Shown: positions 23,482 to 35,005 of the stretch, one piece after another
How the letters are laid out: every line of letters starts with the position of its first letter
Position numbering within the stretch: the first letter of the stretch is position 1
Assembly: GCA_022661535.1 (NCBI GenBank)
Contig: JAKULF010000010.1
Coordinates: 1,984,001-2,048,000 of the forward strand
Direction: 5' to 3'
Length of the DNA: 64,000 bases
DNA from: Eutypa lata
Taxonomy: Eukaryota > Ascomycota > Sordariomycetes > Xylariales > Diatrypaceae
Position numbers and translations under genes: made by a program
Notes under the pieces: generated by a model
The model's input: only the letters and a program-made list of their open reading frames with translations
What the model was told of the DNA's origin: nothing
The model's database searches: none

Positions 23482-23845
23482 ATGACCGCTGCTCTTACCC
23501 ATGTGCAGCGAAATCAGACCGAATGGAATACCAGCGTAATCACGAAGGGTGATTTAAAGGTTGGTATGACGCCCGTCTCAAGTGTTCACGTACTAAAAGT
23601 GTACTTCACAGATGGCTATTGGCTCTCTCTTTGTGCTCGCTCTCCTCGCTTGCGCTGCCCGTATCACTATCAAAAGCATGGCACCCGGTGCATGGACGCT
23701 GAATGATCATGAACCTAGAAAACAAAGATCCACTTCCGGTGGTGTTGCTGCTTTCTTTATAGGGTTCTTATTTCCTCCCTCACATGGTCCAATCTTACAG
23801 CATAGGACTATCGGAACGGGCCACGCAAGGACTGATGAAACATAA
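23482..23845 (+). pseudogene. truncated membrane protein gene, possibly PTH11/rhodopsin-like 5' end
   Basis: Exon 1 (23482-23559) and exon 2 (from 23612) are linked by a 52-nt intron with a TACTAAA branch-like site and a CACAG acceptor. They give an N-terminus plus one helix (AIGSLFVLALLACAARITI) and then a WTLNDHE stretch. This resembles the first helix and following Asp-rich turn of fungal rhodopsin-like proteins. After that no further helices follow in frame; the frame ends at 23845. In a shifted frame a YSIGLSERATQG-like stretch suggests an extra frameshift. Best read as a 5' remnant of a multi-helix gene; a genuine 104-aa single-helix protein is possible. Family call uncertain. Confidence 0.35.
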
Positions 23846-25449
23846 GTTATGTGCTGATGTTTTTCATGAAACAGCTGCTTGTAAAAAGGTTATAAAGCTG
23901 TAGCAAGGTTAATCTGGAAATAAAATAAAGATCAAGGGATTTAGTACGAAATTTGATTTATTGAACCATTTATTTTTAGCTTTTCATGAGAGAAAATTGC
24001 ATGATAATTGCAATGGTTAAAGTCTCATTATATATTGAGTTTCTTCCGTAACAGTAATATTTCATTTAATTTCTTTTCTTGTTGGTAATTTAATGCATCT
24101 CAAATTATTAGCGTTAACATTTTATAAGTGATTATCATACGGATCCGGGTAACACCTCGGATTGGGCAAGAGAGTTTAGATACGCATTAACCTTTGCGGT
24201 TTAGAATCTCAATTTGCTTCAGAGGACGACAACTCCTATAACCTTAGGATATGTATCAAAGGTATACTGTCAAGGTGGTATACTAAGAGTCCCAGGTAGT
24301 TATCACAGGAATAATTTCAAACGCCTTCGAGCAAGGCCACGAACAGCGAAACAGGGAATATCTCGTCCGTGAGCGTCATCTTGTGAGCGGCCCTTATATA
24401 ATTGTCAACATCTTCGTCAATTCCAATCTCGTAACCCTCTTCAGGCGCTGAATATAGTTGCCGGCGATTGCAGGTTGTATTCTCAGCACCACTTGTAGTT
24501 ACAGCATTTTTGTGTGAAGGTTCAGGCATTGCTATATTTCTGATGCTTAAGAGGTACAGCAAAAAGCAAATTAAATGTCTGGGAAAGGAAGAAGGAAGTA
24601 GTTATATGTCCTATGACACTGGAATCTACCAACATGGCATATAGAATAGCACGCAGAGCTAAATGGGTGAGTTGGAGATTGAGCGGCCTGTACGGGAGTT
24701 GGAAAGTCATCATCCAAATAACATAGTCAAAACCATGGCTGATAATATGTCTGAGACGACTTTAAGATTGTACATTTAATGTCGGTCAATCAGTATATAA
24801 CTTTCGGAACGTTAACCTCTTTCTACAACTAATGTAGATCTATCCATTTCAGCATACATCATGATTTCTAAGTGATTCTGTCGAATCTAACTACTCAATA
24901 CTTATTAATGAGGAATTATAATATCACCAGTTGTTCAGGATAGGATACGTTAAGGTCAGTTTGAAGAAGTTGAAATAAAATACAAGTAGTTGCTCTAAAT
25001 AAAGAGAGAAATGACTGGGAGATTTAATACTTTAACAGATGTGCGCTGAACCAAAGTTTTTGCAGTTAATTGCGCACAGGCTTTATTCAGGCGGCTTTTT
25101 TTCTTTTGACTTACAGCATAGTATCAAAGTAGAATAGGTAACTTAAGCTATACAGACAAGATCATGTCAAGTCATGCTTATTTATAGCTCGCTTTGTCTA
25201 GAAGATATCAGGTTTCTCGAGAACAAAGCCGCTCTAGTACCTGTTCCAAAAGATTGACTGTGACAAACGCCCCCTTTAAACTTTCCACTTCAAAGAGAAT
25301 TCTGGTCCACGGGTGGTTATGCTATTAGTTAATAAATCTATATCAAAGGCTCCAAACCTCAGTAAATCTGTTTCGACTTCCCAGACCTCCAACCCAGCTT
25401 CAAACAAACTCCCCTATCACACAGTGTGATTCACACTACCTACAACAAG
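23846..25449. other. AT-rich intergenic, no gene seen
   Basis: 1.6 kb. An 81-codon minus frame at 24317-24562 has an acidic patch but no recognised domain, and I do not call it a gene. Confidence 0.45.
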
Positions 25450-25794
25450 ATGGAATTGGTCCAGCCACCACTGCTACCAAAAAGCAACGATAATAACAAC
25501 AACAATAAACCTCCCAAAACCCTCATCCTCGAAGGGGTAGCCCTCTTCTTCCCGTGCGGCCACGGCTACATCAAAGCCGTAGATCCCAACCCAGCGCCGG
25601 GAACCGCACCGATCGAGACGGCGCTAACATGCCCGCAGTGCTCCGGCGATAGCAACGGGGGCGAGTGTCTGCGGTGTGGCGGTGTGTTCTCGGGCCGCTG
25701 GTGCGACTTCTGCACGCTGTGCAACGGGTCCTGGAACTTCGCGGCGTGGGTTGACTACGCGGTCGTGAGCGGTGCGGGTCGGATTCGGGGTTGA
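25450..25794 (+). CDS. small cysteine-rich (zinc-binding-like) hypothetical protein
   Basis: 114-aa single-exon frame. An upstream in-frame ATG at 25426 would add eight residues; 25450 is preferred because of its ACAAGATGG context. A low-complexity Asn run sits near residue 15. The second half has paired cysteines (FFPCGHG, LTCPQCSG, GECLRCGGV, WCDFCTLCNG) spaced like zinc ribbons or knuckles. Ends VDYAVVSGAGRIRG. No signal peptide, so probably not a secreted effector. Its 3' part (25571-25794) is antisense to the last frame of the minus-strand carboxypeptidase. The Cys pattern argues that this strand is the real coding strand in the overlap. Function unknown. Confidence 0.55.
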   Translation: MELVQPPLLPKSNDNNNNNKPPKTLILEGVALFFPCGHGYIKAVDPNPAPGTAPIETALTCPQCSGDSNGGECLRCGGVFSGRWCDFCTLCNGSWNFAAWVDYAVVSGAGRIRG

Positions 25795-27367
25795 ACCTGA
25801 AAATGTGCTGAGTCAAGTCCCAGTAATATCTGGTGTCGGTATTTCCGGTCATCAATCCAGGGGCCATCAGGAGATCGGCGCCGTATAGAGCACGGGTGGT
25901 TCCAGAGAGGATGGAATAAGGCGTCACGCCATCGACAGAGGTAGGAGTCACAGGGGCTGGCTCGAGAGTATGCGGGCTAGAGAGGAGGGTAATCGATCGA
26001 GGCGTCTCGGTCTCGTTGCTGAAAGCGTGGACGGTGAGGTCATACTTCTTAGCGATGATTTCAGCGAGGGCGGTAATCCTGGCCTTGACGTCCGACGAAT
26101 GCTCGCCGACATTGATACGATGATTGACAAGAACCCTGGTGCGCTCGGGCAGGGCGTTGTTCTTAACGCCGCCACTAATTACGTCGGGGGCAAGCGACGT
26201 CGTGAAGAGATACTTGATAGCATCTCCGGCCTTGGCTGCCTCTAGAGCCAGCTTGTCCTTCTTGTGGCACGTGCTGTCCCTGTGCGAAGGCAAGAACTTT
26301 CGGAGCTTGGAGGGGAAGTCGGGGCTATAAGCGGCCCCGCATTTCAAGAGAGCGAGATAAGGATTCTCTGCATGGAGGCGCGGCTCATACGGATTCGCTT
26401 CGATCAGCGTGATAAGTTCAGATGTGACACCGATGCCGTTGTGGGGCGGCGGGATCGACGAATGACCTCCGGGCATCCGGACAATGATCTCGACATCGAT
26501 GTAACCCTTCTCAGCCACACCAGGCATAGCGAACAGTGAACCCCAAGAATTAGACACGCCAGCCCCTTCGTCAACAATGACAGCAGCACTATCTTTGCCA
26601 TAACGGTCAATCAAGACCGACGCGAGATGACCTGCGCCCTCTCCTCCGGAAATTTCCTCGTCGAATCCGAAAGAAATGATCAGTGTCCTTTGAGGCTCGA
26701 AACCGGCATCCACGAGCAGCTCAACCGATTCCAAGATGCTGATGAGATTGGTCTTATCATCTGAAGCGCCTCGGCCCCAGATGTATTCGCCGTCGTAATA
26801 GCCATCGAAGGGTGGGTACGTCCATTGGCCCACTGTGGACTCCGCTACCGGCACCACATCCTGGTGAGCCATCAAGACCGTCGGCTTCAGGAGCTTATCG
26901 GAACCTTCCCACGTGTAGAGAAGGCCATGCGTGTTCACTTTCTCCAGCTTCAAGGTGCTGTGAACAAGTGGGAAGGTCTTTTCTAGGTATGCAGCCACGT
27001 CATACATGATATCCCAGCGGCTATCCTCACCAATGGGACCTAAGTCGTCATAGGATTGCGATGGTACTTGGACCACGCCTGCCAGGCGAGCAATTGACTC
27101 GTTGCGAAACTTGGTTGACTCCAGGAACTTGTCCATCTCGACGAGAGAGTCGCTGTTCTGGCTGGGAACAAGAGGCTCGACTTGGGAGCATTGGGCTAGC
27201 ATGGAAGCTTCATCGTGCCTCCAGAAGACAATGTTGACCTTATTCCATACGAAACACAGAAAGAGTATAGCTGTGAGCAACTTGGCTACGAACAGCCAGC
27301 AGGATTTCTTAGGCGCCCGCTGGGGCTCTGTCCCGCCCGCAGGGAGTAAAGGCTCTTTTCCAGTCAT
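25571..27367 (-). CDS. M20 carboxypeptidase S-like protein lacking its normal C-terminus
   Basis: Family known as vacuolar carboxypeptidase S (yeast CPS1): single-pass membrane zinc peptidases that free C-terminal residues from peptides. One open frame of 598 aa. Residues 21-45 form a membrane anchor. Metal and catalytic residues are seen in LMAHQDVVPV (His168), GRGASDDKTN (Asp203) and FDEEISGGEGAGH (Glu237, Glu238), with VDEGAG further on. The family-typical NTDTRYYWDLT is present. Directly after IFRFNPESD the frame becomes an Arg/Ser-rich sequence that is the antisense of the Cys-rich ORF. The expected IHTVNE-type segment carrying the last zinc His, and the final helix, are absent. It is therefore probably truncated and perhaps inactive. 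No splice path to a normal C-terminus was found. Confidence 0.8.
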   Translation of the reverse strand: MTGKEPLLPAGGTEPQRAPKKSCWLFVAKLLTAILFLCFVWNKVNIVFWRHDEASMLAQCSQVEPLVPSQNSDSLVEMDKFLESTKFRNESIARLAGVVQVPSQSYDDLGPIGEDSRWDIMYDVAAYLEKTFPLVHSTLKLEKVNTHGLLYTWEGSDKLLKPTVLMAHQDVVPVAESTVGQWTYPPFDGYYDGEYIWGRGASDDKTNLISILESVELLVDAGFEPQRTLIISFGFDEEISGGEGAGHLASVLIDRYGKDSAAVIVDEGAGVSNSWGSLFAMPGVAEKGYIDVEIIVRMPGGHSSIPPPHNGIGVTSELITLIEANPYEPRLHAENPYLALLKCGAAYSPDFPSKLRKFLPSHRDSTCHKKDKLALEAAKAGDAIKYLFTTSLAPDVISGGVKNNALPERTRVLVNHRINVGEHSSDVKARITALAEIIAKKYDLTVHAFSNETETPRSITLLSSPHTLEPAPVTPTSVDGVTPYSILSGTTRALYGADLLMAPGLMTGNTDTRYYWDLTQHIFRFNPESDPHRSRPRSQPTPRSSRTRCTACRSRTSGPRTHRHTADTRPRCYRRSTAGMLAPSRSVRFPALGWDLRL

Positions 27368-27876
27368 CTTCGACTTATAACCACCAGAAGATTGAAGGTG
27401 AAGAACATAACAATGAAAAGAAGGTTACTGCAATTGACCGGAGGTTGGTATTTGGAAGATAACCAGCCTTCGTTATCGCCATAGCCCCAGTTGCCCCGTT
27501 TAGCACTTAAGTGGAGCCATGTCGTATTCTCCGCAAAGAGATAACACTAATGCGAAGCACGCAATTTATAGTCAAAAATGGACTAGCACCAACCGATATA
27601 AGATCTATTGATTTTATTAGCCTTTATACTTGACACAGACATAATATACATATATAACGGGATTAAGTACTTATTATATAATTATATCGAGTCCCATGAA
27701 CTTCTCAGCCTCTCTCACTCAATGCCTAAGTACTCATCAATGTCATTGCTTATTCACTGTTCACGTCCACGAATCTTAAAGTCTACAACCTCTAAACTGT
27801 CATCATGTAATTGTAAGCCCGAAATAAAATCCTGTGTTTAAATACACAACGCCAATCATAATATTCCCTTCATTTC
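27368..27876. other. intergenic between two minus-strand genes
   Basis: About 500 bp holding the promoter of the carboxypeptidase-like gene and the 3' region of the SMP-30-like gene. Nothing else seen. Confidence 0.5.
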
Positions 27877-29205
27877 TCATTCCTCCGTCATTGCTTTCAG
27901 GTTTAACGTCACCTTTGCTATGCTACCGACACCAAATAACCACAGGTCGTTAGTTCCGTCCTCTTTTCTCCCAGAAAACTGGATGTTGTTGACCAAAATG
28001 TCTGCCGTGATTCTCACCAGTAATTCCCCATAAGGACTGATGATATCGACCCCATTACCCGCTGCCCCTATCAGATAGTAGCTCATGTTATCCGAAGGGT
28101 CCTGTAGGGCAGTGGCATGAAACCCGTCATCGATATACTCATCCGCGAGATAGATAGGCCGTCTGTTGATCAACTCGTATCCCGCTGGGGTTAGTCGAGT
28201 ATCGAACGCATACACATTTCGACCACCACGGCGATTGAATCCAAACCGCGGCAGAGAACCATCAGTAGGTGCCTTGTCGAAATCTGCCAGTCCCGAATCC
28301 GTGACATAGAGAACCGATTCATCAGGCGACAATGCTATGCCGTTCGGCTGCTGAATGGTGTCGTCAACCACAAACGTCTGGCCCGTGGAAGGACGGAACC
28401 GGTACGTCATCGGCGCGGACGGCGGAAGGATTGTGCTGAAGTTGAGGCCATACCCGTACCAGGGATCTGCGAAGAATATGTCGCCGGTCTTCCGGGACAC
28501 GACGAGGTCATCAGGTGAGTTCAGGGGACTGCCGAAATAGTTGTTTAGGAGAAATTCGGCTTCCATAGTGTGAGGGTCAACACGAACGATTCCTGGCGAC
28601 TGGAGAACTGTTTCTGACTCATTGAGGGGGTTGGGAAAGGGGATGCCGCCAATCACACTCCAGTATATAGATCCGTCGAAATATCGCCCGCCATTGACGG
28701 CGAGGAGAGGGGGGTCAGTAGTGAAGTTGCGGATGGATGGAGGCGAATCTGTTAAGTTGAGGAGCTGTTGAAAGGAGAAATCTGACCCCAGAACCGAGTA
28801 TACGATAGAGTTTAAAGAGGGGACGTATACAGGCGCTTCATGTGTGAATGGAATAGTTTCGAGGACATCCTCATATGTCGGGTTGGAGCCAAGAATATCC
28901 AGCCCGCGCTTCTCATCGAAGACGATGAAGTTTGCGTTCCGGGCGAGGTTGAACGACGGATCTGATGGTACCGAAGTTAGATGGAATGAGTCGTTTGCGA
29001 CATTCTCGAAGCTATCCGCGATGAATCTTGAGAACGGCTCCGGCATCACGGCCGCCCACTTGTTGACACATGCAACTGTCGTGCTCGAGGGAAGTATTGC
29101 AGCGCATTTTGAAGCTAGTTGGGTTTTCGCGGATGCGAGACTGCATAAGCCCACTGCTGTTGCTACGCGAGCTTTCATATTTGACGTTCTTTTGGGTAGA
29201 AACAC
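27877..29205 (-). CDS. secreted SMP-30/gluconolactonase/LRE-like beta-propeller protein
   Basis: Single exon of 442 aa. The likely start is Met10 (29178), because it opens a standard signal peptide (KARVATAVGLCSLASA) that the longer start would disturb. The mature part shows propeller signatures of the SMP-30/gluconolactonase superfamily: PGIVRVDPHT, SPDDLVVSRKTGDIFFADPWYGYG, TFVVDDTIQQPNGIALSPDESVLYVTDSG and NVYAFDTR. The Asn/Asp residues in NSPDDL, QQPNGI and YVTDSG match the metal-binding positions of lactonases. Several N-x-S/T sites (NDS, NLT, NFT, NES, NFS, NMS) fit an extracellular glycoprotein. Probable hydrolase of a sugar lactone or similar ester; the substrate is not known. Stands alone with no linked cluster gene. 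Confidence 0.88.
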   Translation of the reverse strand: MFLPKRTSNMKARVATAVGLCSLASAKTQLASKCAAILPSSTTVACVNKWAAVMPEPFSRFIADSFENVANDSFHLTSVPSDPSFNLARNANFIVFDEKRGLDILGSNPTYEDVLETIPFTHEAPVYVPSLNSIVYSVLGSDFSFQQLLNLTDSPPSIRNFTTDPPLLAVNGGRYFDGSIYWSVIGGIPFPNPLNESETVLQSPGIVRVDPHTMEAEFLLNNYFGSPLNSPDDLVVSRKTGDIFFADPWYGYGLNFSTILPPSAPMTYRFRPSTGQTFVVDDTIQQPNGIALSPDESVLYVTDSGLADFDKAPTDGSLPRFGFNRRGGRNVYAFDTRLTPAGYELINRRPIYLADEYIDDGFHATALQDPSDNMSYYLIGAAGNGVDIISPYGELLVRITADILVNNIQFSGRKEDGTNDLWLFGVGSIAKVTLNLKAMTEE

Positions 29206-32200
29206 TAGTCTAAGTGCCTATTCTGGGGCATCAAACTCCCTTTATAATGCTGCGTATCTATATATATCATCGAAAACCATGTCAAAATACCAAACCTCTT
29301 TTACAGATATATGTATGTACTAGGGCACTCGGCCGTTGTTATTTCCGCATCGATCCTTCTCCGGCGATCTTTCACAAGGGAATACCTAGCTGGTTGTGTT
29401 GCCAGTATAACTAGCCCCCAGGTCACTTACTCTCTTTGAGCTCATCAATGCTGAGTGGCTGACTGGTCGGCTGCCATGCTGGGGGGCCTCGTGGCCCCTA
29501 TCTAACCATGACCACTTAGCTAGATGTCATGGGTATCCTAGAGCCTCAAAGCATGGGGTTTGTCGATCATTTGCCTGCCGATTCGGGTCCACTTATACCG
29601 TTGTGCTTCCGTTTAGGAACTCGGCAAGCCGGCACTTCCAACAAAACAAAATTTCAGTTTCAAGAATAGCTAATCGTATCACGGTCCATTTGTCTATACA
29701 GTTTAGGTACACATCGAAAATTCTCGATTTAAAAAGCTTACTCAGAATGGGCAATGCAGGTCAGGTGGTGTTACTTTCAAGTAGGTAATATCGATTACTT
29801 ACTTACACCTCTGACACCCCCACAAACCGGGGTGGGTAAAGGTGGGCAATGCATCGGACCGCTGATACTCGGGTGTTTAAGCTCACTCTGTGCACCGTGC
29901 ACACCCGGGATGGGCGATTCGACAAGGGGGGGTTAGGAAATCTCCGATTAGACGTGGGTAACAAATTGCGATCTTCCTATACTGCATCTTAAGATCGCGG
30001 AAATATTAACATGTCGAGAGAGCCATTCGCGCTATAGTGACGAGGATACCAAATTTTCCGTCCTCCGCGGCCCGTCTACTGGGGGCCGCAACGGTCCCGA
30101 CGTCCGAGCACATCTAAGAATACATGATATATGTATGGATCGGGGATGATTTACATGTGTAATGAATATGCGGGACATGGAGTCTTTACATGCTTGCTAT
30201 TGCGGCTACTGCAAGCCAAAGCATGAACCCCTCCTTAACAACTTGACAGCATCAAGTTCACCCCTGCTCAGCTCTGCTCACTGCATTATAGCAAATAAAA
30301 CTCATCCATGGCTTACCTACCACCTGCATCAGCATCCACTTTTTGTTTCACGTTGAAGTCAATCCTACTACAAGCTGCAGCTTGCAGCTTAGGGTCTTCT
30401 AAAATCTTATGTAAAGGCAGTGTCATGCTGCTAGACATTAAAAGACCAGAAAGCAATCCCTATTTCGTACCTTGCTTGGCGGTTCAACAATGTAGCAGTT
30501 GAATACATCCCGATTCGAAAAATGGCAGCTAGACATAATTCTTAATAACGTGAGGCACGTAATACAGCACGTGCAATATGGTAGCTAATGCAAGTAGGCA
30601 TCCTAATAAGATTTAAAAAGGCGTGGTCTACAATCAAAGGAGTACGGTGTCATCGTTATTAAGCAAGTTTCTAATGCCCACCCTAGTATTTCTTACTCAC
30701 TACATATTAGAAGAAGATATCGTTAAGTTCATGTTGCAGTCATCATAAGCCGCACTAAACCCCAAAGGTACAACTCTCAATTAACCAGCACCAATCACCT
30801 GGTAGCCGCACATAGAATTCTTGCCCTATAATTGCGGCTGTAGGGCTACGTGTTAGACGGGCCATGTGAGCATATTCTAGCTGGATGGCGTCATTTCGTC
30901 TGACCTAGATACTTCAGCCCTCGTTAGCAGACATAAGCACTATCATCCGCGGCATCTCAGCCTTGTCATGAGATCATAACCTCGTCAGCTAGTATGGGTG
31001 TAAAGGGTGGATAAGGTGTAAAGAAACAGAAGGCACAGGAGAGAATAACTCGAGATTTCGGAACATAAGAGACTCGATTTCGTTTCCAGAACCATGATGC
31101 TGAAGTCATCATCCTATTATTGGTCGTCGATATGGTATCTTGGACTCTCATCATGGCCTATAATCTAATAGCACCTGTGCTACTCTCTTAATGTGCACAT
31201 AAGTGATATTTACGCGGCATAGATGGATCCAAGACTAGAGTTTTTAGGGTCCGGGAATAGCAGACTCTATATCAGACTGGCTACCCAAATACATTAAGAC
31301 GTAAGCAAAAATCTGTTCTTATTTCCGTACTGTGTGTTTCTGTCTCCTCGCTCTACCTCTTTCATTGTCTCCAAAGTCCACACACAATCCCCAGCTCTCC
31401 CGATTCAAAGATACCACAATGATGTCAGAATAAAACGGCACTGCATCCAGCGTCCAGTGATTGAGTAGGATAAGAGGAAAGGCCGCGGACAGTGATGATT
31501 ATCTGAGTAAGTAAATCTGAGTAAGTAAGAGCTCGAAAAGCGAGAAACGCGAGCTCCCTTTATACATAATGAGAGCACATGGTGGATAATACCAATTCCC
31601 TCGAATTGCTATCCTAAACTCTTCAACGGAGTTGGTATAGCAAGGAGCTCCTAACTGCAACAGTTTGCATACCTCTTCAAACCGTGAGACTAACTACTTG
31701 GTATGGAATGTAACCTCTATTTATTCTACCTTACTGATATTTAAGTTTGTAGTTATGCGGGAGCTCTCTTCCAGTAATAACAGGATATTTCCTATAATGA
31801 TAAACCAAAGCTATATCCATAGTTGGGAAAATCGTAGTACTTCGTCGTGACCTGAAGCGGTAGTGGTAGAAATACCGAATTTCTGCTTAGAGACCGAGGT
31901 CTTGCGCAGAGTCTTCATGATATCCTTGTCTTTCATAACTATCGCCCTTCCATATACCAGCAAAGTGGTTCCAATATTGAGTGAGCAATAGCCTGCCAGG
32001 TATTCCCCAGCATCATCGATTTCGTTTCAAGGTAGACTCAGACAGCGCTACAGATTGTCAGGATTACGTGTAACAGTATGACGACAAGGGCGAAGACAAG
32101 TTCCTACCAACGATGGAGAATGAACATGGTGGAAGCATTTTTAATAGTCGTTCTAGATGTATCACATGTACCACTTAAAGCTGGTATGGCTTGACAGTAA

Positions 32201-33035
32201 GAAATGCTGAAAAGGCTGGGAATCAAAGCTCGTAATGTTTGGACTGGACTCTGAGGGTGTGTCGGAATACTAAAGGGTGACAATTCCTGTAGACTCTGCG
32301 TGGGAACGGAAGGCTTGTGGAGTAGTAGAATACCCATTTATATTTCTATTACGTATGCGGCTTGGTAACGGTGGTGGCGGTACACAGATGCAGTGCAACA
32401 AATGTTTCGCTCTACTATATCAATCCCAGCGACATCGTACATATAGGGGGAATCATATGTCACGGACTTGGAAGTATACAAGTAGTATATTGTTTCCAGG
32501 GATCGGGGGAGTAACGGCGAGGCAAAGTCTACAACTATTCACAGGAAATTGCAGGTGCTTGTCTCGAAGCAGTGGCATTCACTATCATTCTTATCCCTAT
32601 ACATGAGACCTTAATACTCTTGTATTAACTATCCCCGGGGCTATTGGATAGGATTTCAAAATATTAATCTTTTGCAATATGTGCCTCATTGCCAAGCTGG
32701 ATTTTTGGGCCTCTCGCATCAGCCATTTGTCTATATTGTTCGTTGAAATCTTAACTCGTCAATTCTGTTTGGTCTTTGGCAACGTCACTGCTATGGTACT
32801 TATCACGTTAATAAAACGACGCCGTTATAGCATTAGTGGCTATAACAGTATATATACTCAATTGTGACACATGGTCAGCGTGTTAAACCATTAGTAAGTA
32901 TGCATGCAATATTCCCGTCGAGTTAGGTATGCAGCATTGTAACTTTTCTAGCGAATCGGATACTACATCAAGTGGGCTGTGGTGTGGCTTGGAGCAATTG
33001 GGAATCCCGCCTTGTGATCAGCCTGCTTCATCTTC
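29206..33035. other. long gene-poor stretch
   Basis: Almost 4 kb with only random-looking frames up to 109 codons. Short duplication at 31501-31530 (TCTGAGTAAGTAA twice). No transposase, RNA gene or long repeat recognised. Probably intergenic DNA or very old repeat remains. Confidence 0.45.
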
Positions 33036-33043
33036 TTTATATA
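33036..33043 (+). promoter_or_regulatory. TATA-box-like element
   Basis: TTTATATA lies about 100 nt before the ATG at 33142 of the PTH11-like gene, a normal distance for a fungal core promoter. Confidence 0.35.
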
Positions 33044-33141
33044 CTTAGCAATGCTACTTCGAACGGTGGGAGACCAAATCCCCCCGGAACACACAATCAA
33101 TTTTTTTCATCTTTACTCTCTTGTTAGTAATCTGCTACACT

Positions 33142-34510
33142 ATGGGCGCTCTTCTTGAAACAACGTCAATCGGGCGATCAACCATCATAGCTGGTTGGGT
33201 GTTTACCATAATAGCATTCATAGCCGTACTGATACAAGCATTCATTTGCCTCTGGGTGCGTAGACGCTTTGGACTTGAGGATTTATTGCTCCATGTTTCA
33301 TTCGTATTATCCATTACCCTGCAGTCACTCACCACCCGGGCTGTATTTTCCCAAGGCCAAGGTCAGCATATATGGCACGAATCACGGGCGCAACTTGAGG
33401 CAGTTGCACAGGTAAGCGAAAAATGGCTTGCGGTCATTGCTGAATGTGCACTAACTGCCTTTTCAACAGTCGCTACTCCTGAATGAAATACTATGGGGTC
33501 TTGTCAATACATTCTTGCGACTAGCCGCCATAATATTCGCAAAGCGATTATTTGTCGTCTGTGGGTACCGAAATTTCCTTTGGTGGTTTCTATGTCTTCT
33601 TCTGGTCTTTTCAATAGGATACGGCGTTGCTGTCGTCGTAACCCCCTTGTATATCTGCAAGCCTATGAGTGCTAGCTGGGACAGTACCGTCAAAGGCGAA
33701 TGCGGAAACGAGATTGTTGCGTATATTATTCTTGAGGTCGCGGCTCTACTCATTGACGGCGCTATTTTGGTCGTACCCTTCCCTATAATAATTCGAATGA
33801 ACATGAGCAGGAAGGCGAAGTTAGGTATTATTCCTATCTTCGCAGTAGGAAGCCTGTGAGTATATCCACGGTATTTTTTATATAATATTAGGTGGCTCAA
33901 TTCAGCTGATACGTTCTCAAGGGTCTTCATCATCACGGGCCTACGCATCGCAGCGTTGGATAAGGTTAATAGTCATGACTTTACTTATGATAGTGGCTAT
34001 ATTGGCTTGTTGTCGATATTAGGACCACTTATCGGCATTATTTCCGGATGTGTACCTACATTTCCTCATGCCTGGAGTCATTTTGAGCCATTCTTGCGGT
34101 CTAAGGCTCAAAGATTGTTGGAAATTGTGGGAATGTGGATGGCCAGCATGAGTAGATTCTCCTTAGTTCCCGGGCCGACTGGGTCAGAGAAATGGATTTT
34201 TTGGAACCGAAGTAATCCAAATCACGAGGAAGTCAAGCCCTACAGCCGAAGCTTACCTTCTACGGCAACCGTTACTTCTCAAGCCCAGACCTTGGCATCA
34301 CTGCAATTTCCTGGAGAAGCTCACATATATGCAAAGTCAATCAGCAGGTCTCAATATTCCGTGTTCTTAGAAGACACTTTGGATAACGATACCAGGAGTG
34401 TTCGATCTTGCCCTGCGATCATGGTCACAGATTACTCGGCCTCAAGTCGGGGGTTTGACAACGCCAGTTGGATTGCTGGGGGTCCTACGTTAGGGCATCA
34501 TATGGTGTGA
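33142..34510 (+). CDS. fungal rhodopsin-like (PTH11-type) integral membrane protein
   Basis: 414-aa multi-helix membrane protein. Exons 33142-33411, 33470-33855 and 33922-34510 join in phase 0 and phase 2. The ATG at 33142 is preferred over the upstream in-frame 33121 because it leads straight into the extracellular N-terminus and first helix (AGWVFTIIAFIAVLIQAFICLWV). Family order is kept: FGLEDLLLH in the first inner loop, HIWHESRAQLE, a helix with LFVVCGYRN, a Cys pair (YICKPMSASW, KGECGNE), the IDGAILVVPFPIIIRMNMSRKAK turn, LVFIITGLRIAAL and DFTYDSGYIGLLS, then a long polar cytoplasmic tail. Possible role in surface sensing; ligand unknown. It lies about 0.5 kb from the end of the convergent O-methyltransferase gene. 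Confidence 0.85.
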
Positions 34511-35005
34511 GGGCCTCTCAGAAAATTCAAACGATTTCCTTCCCAGCTTAATTGTAAAGAAGGACTGGGAATAAAGAAATGGAGTTTATTTGGAAAGAGT
34601 ACAAATTATAGGTGAGGGGATCATTTGCCTGTCGCTGTTTGATAGCTTGACCTTTAGGAAACTGGTATAATTCAAAGGGGAACCTAAAAGAGTACAAATA
34701 GATTCTAGCATTACATTAACGGGAATTTATCTACTGCAAAAGACAACCTACAGTTCTTATGTTTAACCAATTTTGGCCCATAACATTATGAAGGGTTGTT
34801 CAAGATATAATACAATGGTCTGTCCTCGCAGAACCCGGAAAGGAAGATGCGCCGGGATAAGCCAAAAGAAACATCTAGGCTCAATATACTATCTTGCAGT
34901 GGAATATGATTGCTAATTTCAAATATGTATTTCCATGTCTACAACTTTTATATATATAATACTATAAACGATGTGCATTACTTGAAATACGTCTTACGAA
35001 ATCCC
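34511..35005. other. 3' spacer between convergent genes
   Basis: About 500 bp between the stop codons of the PTH11-like gene and the O-methyltransferase. AT-rich, no gene seen. Confidence 0.5.
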
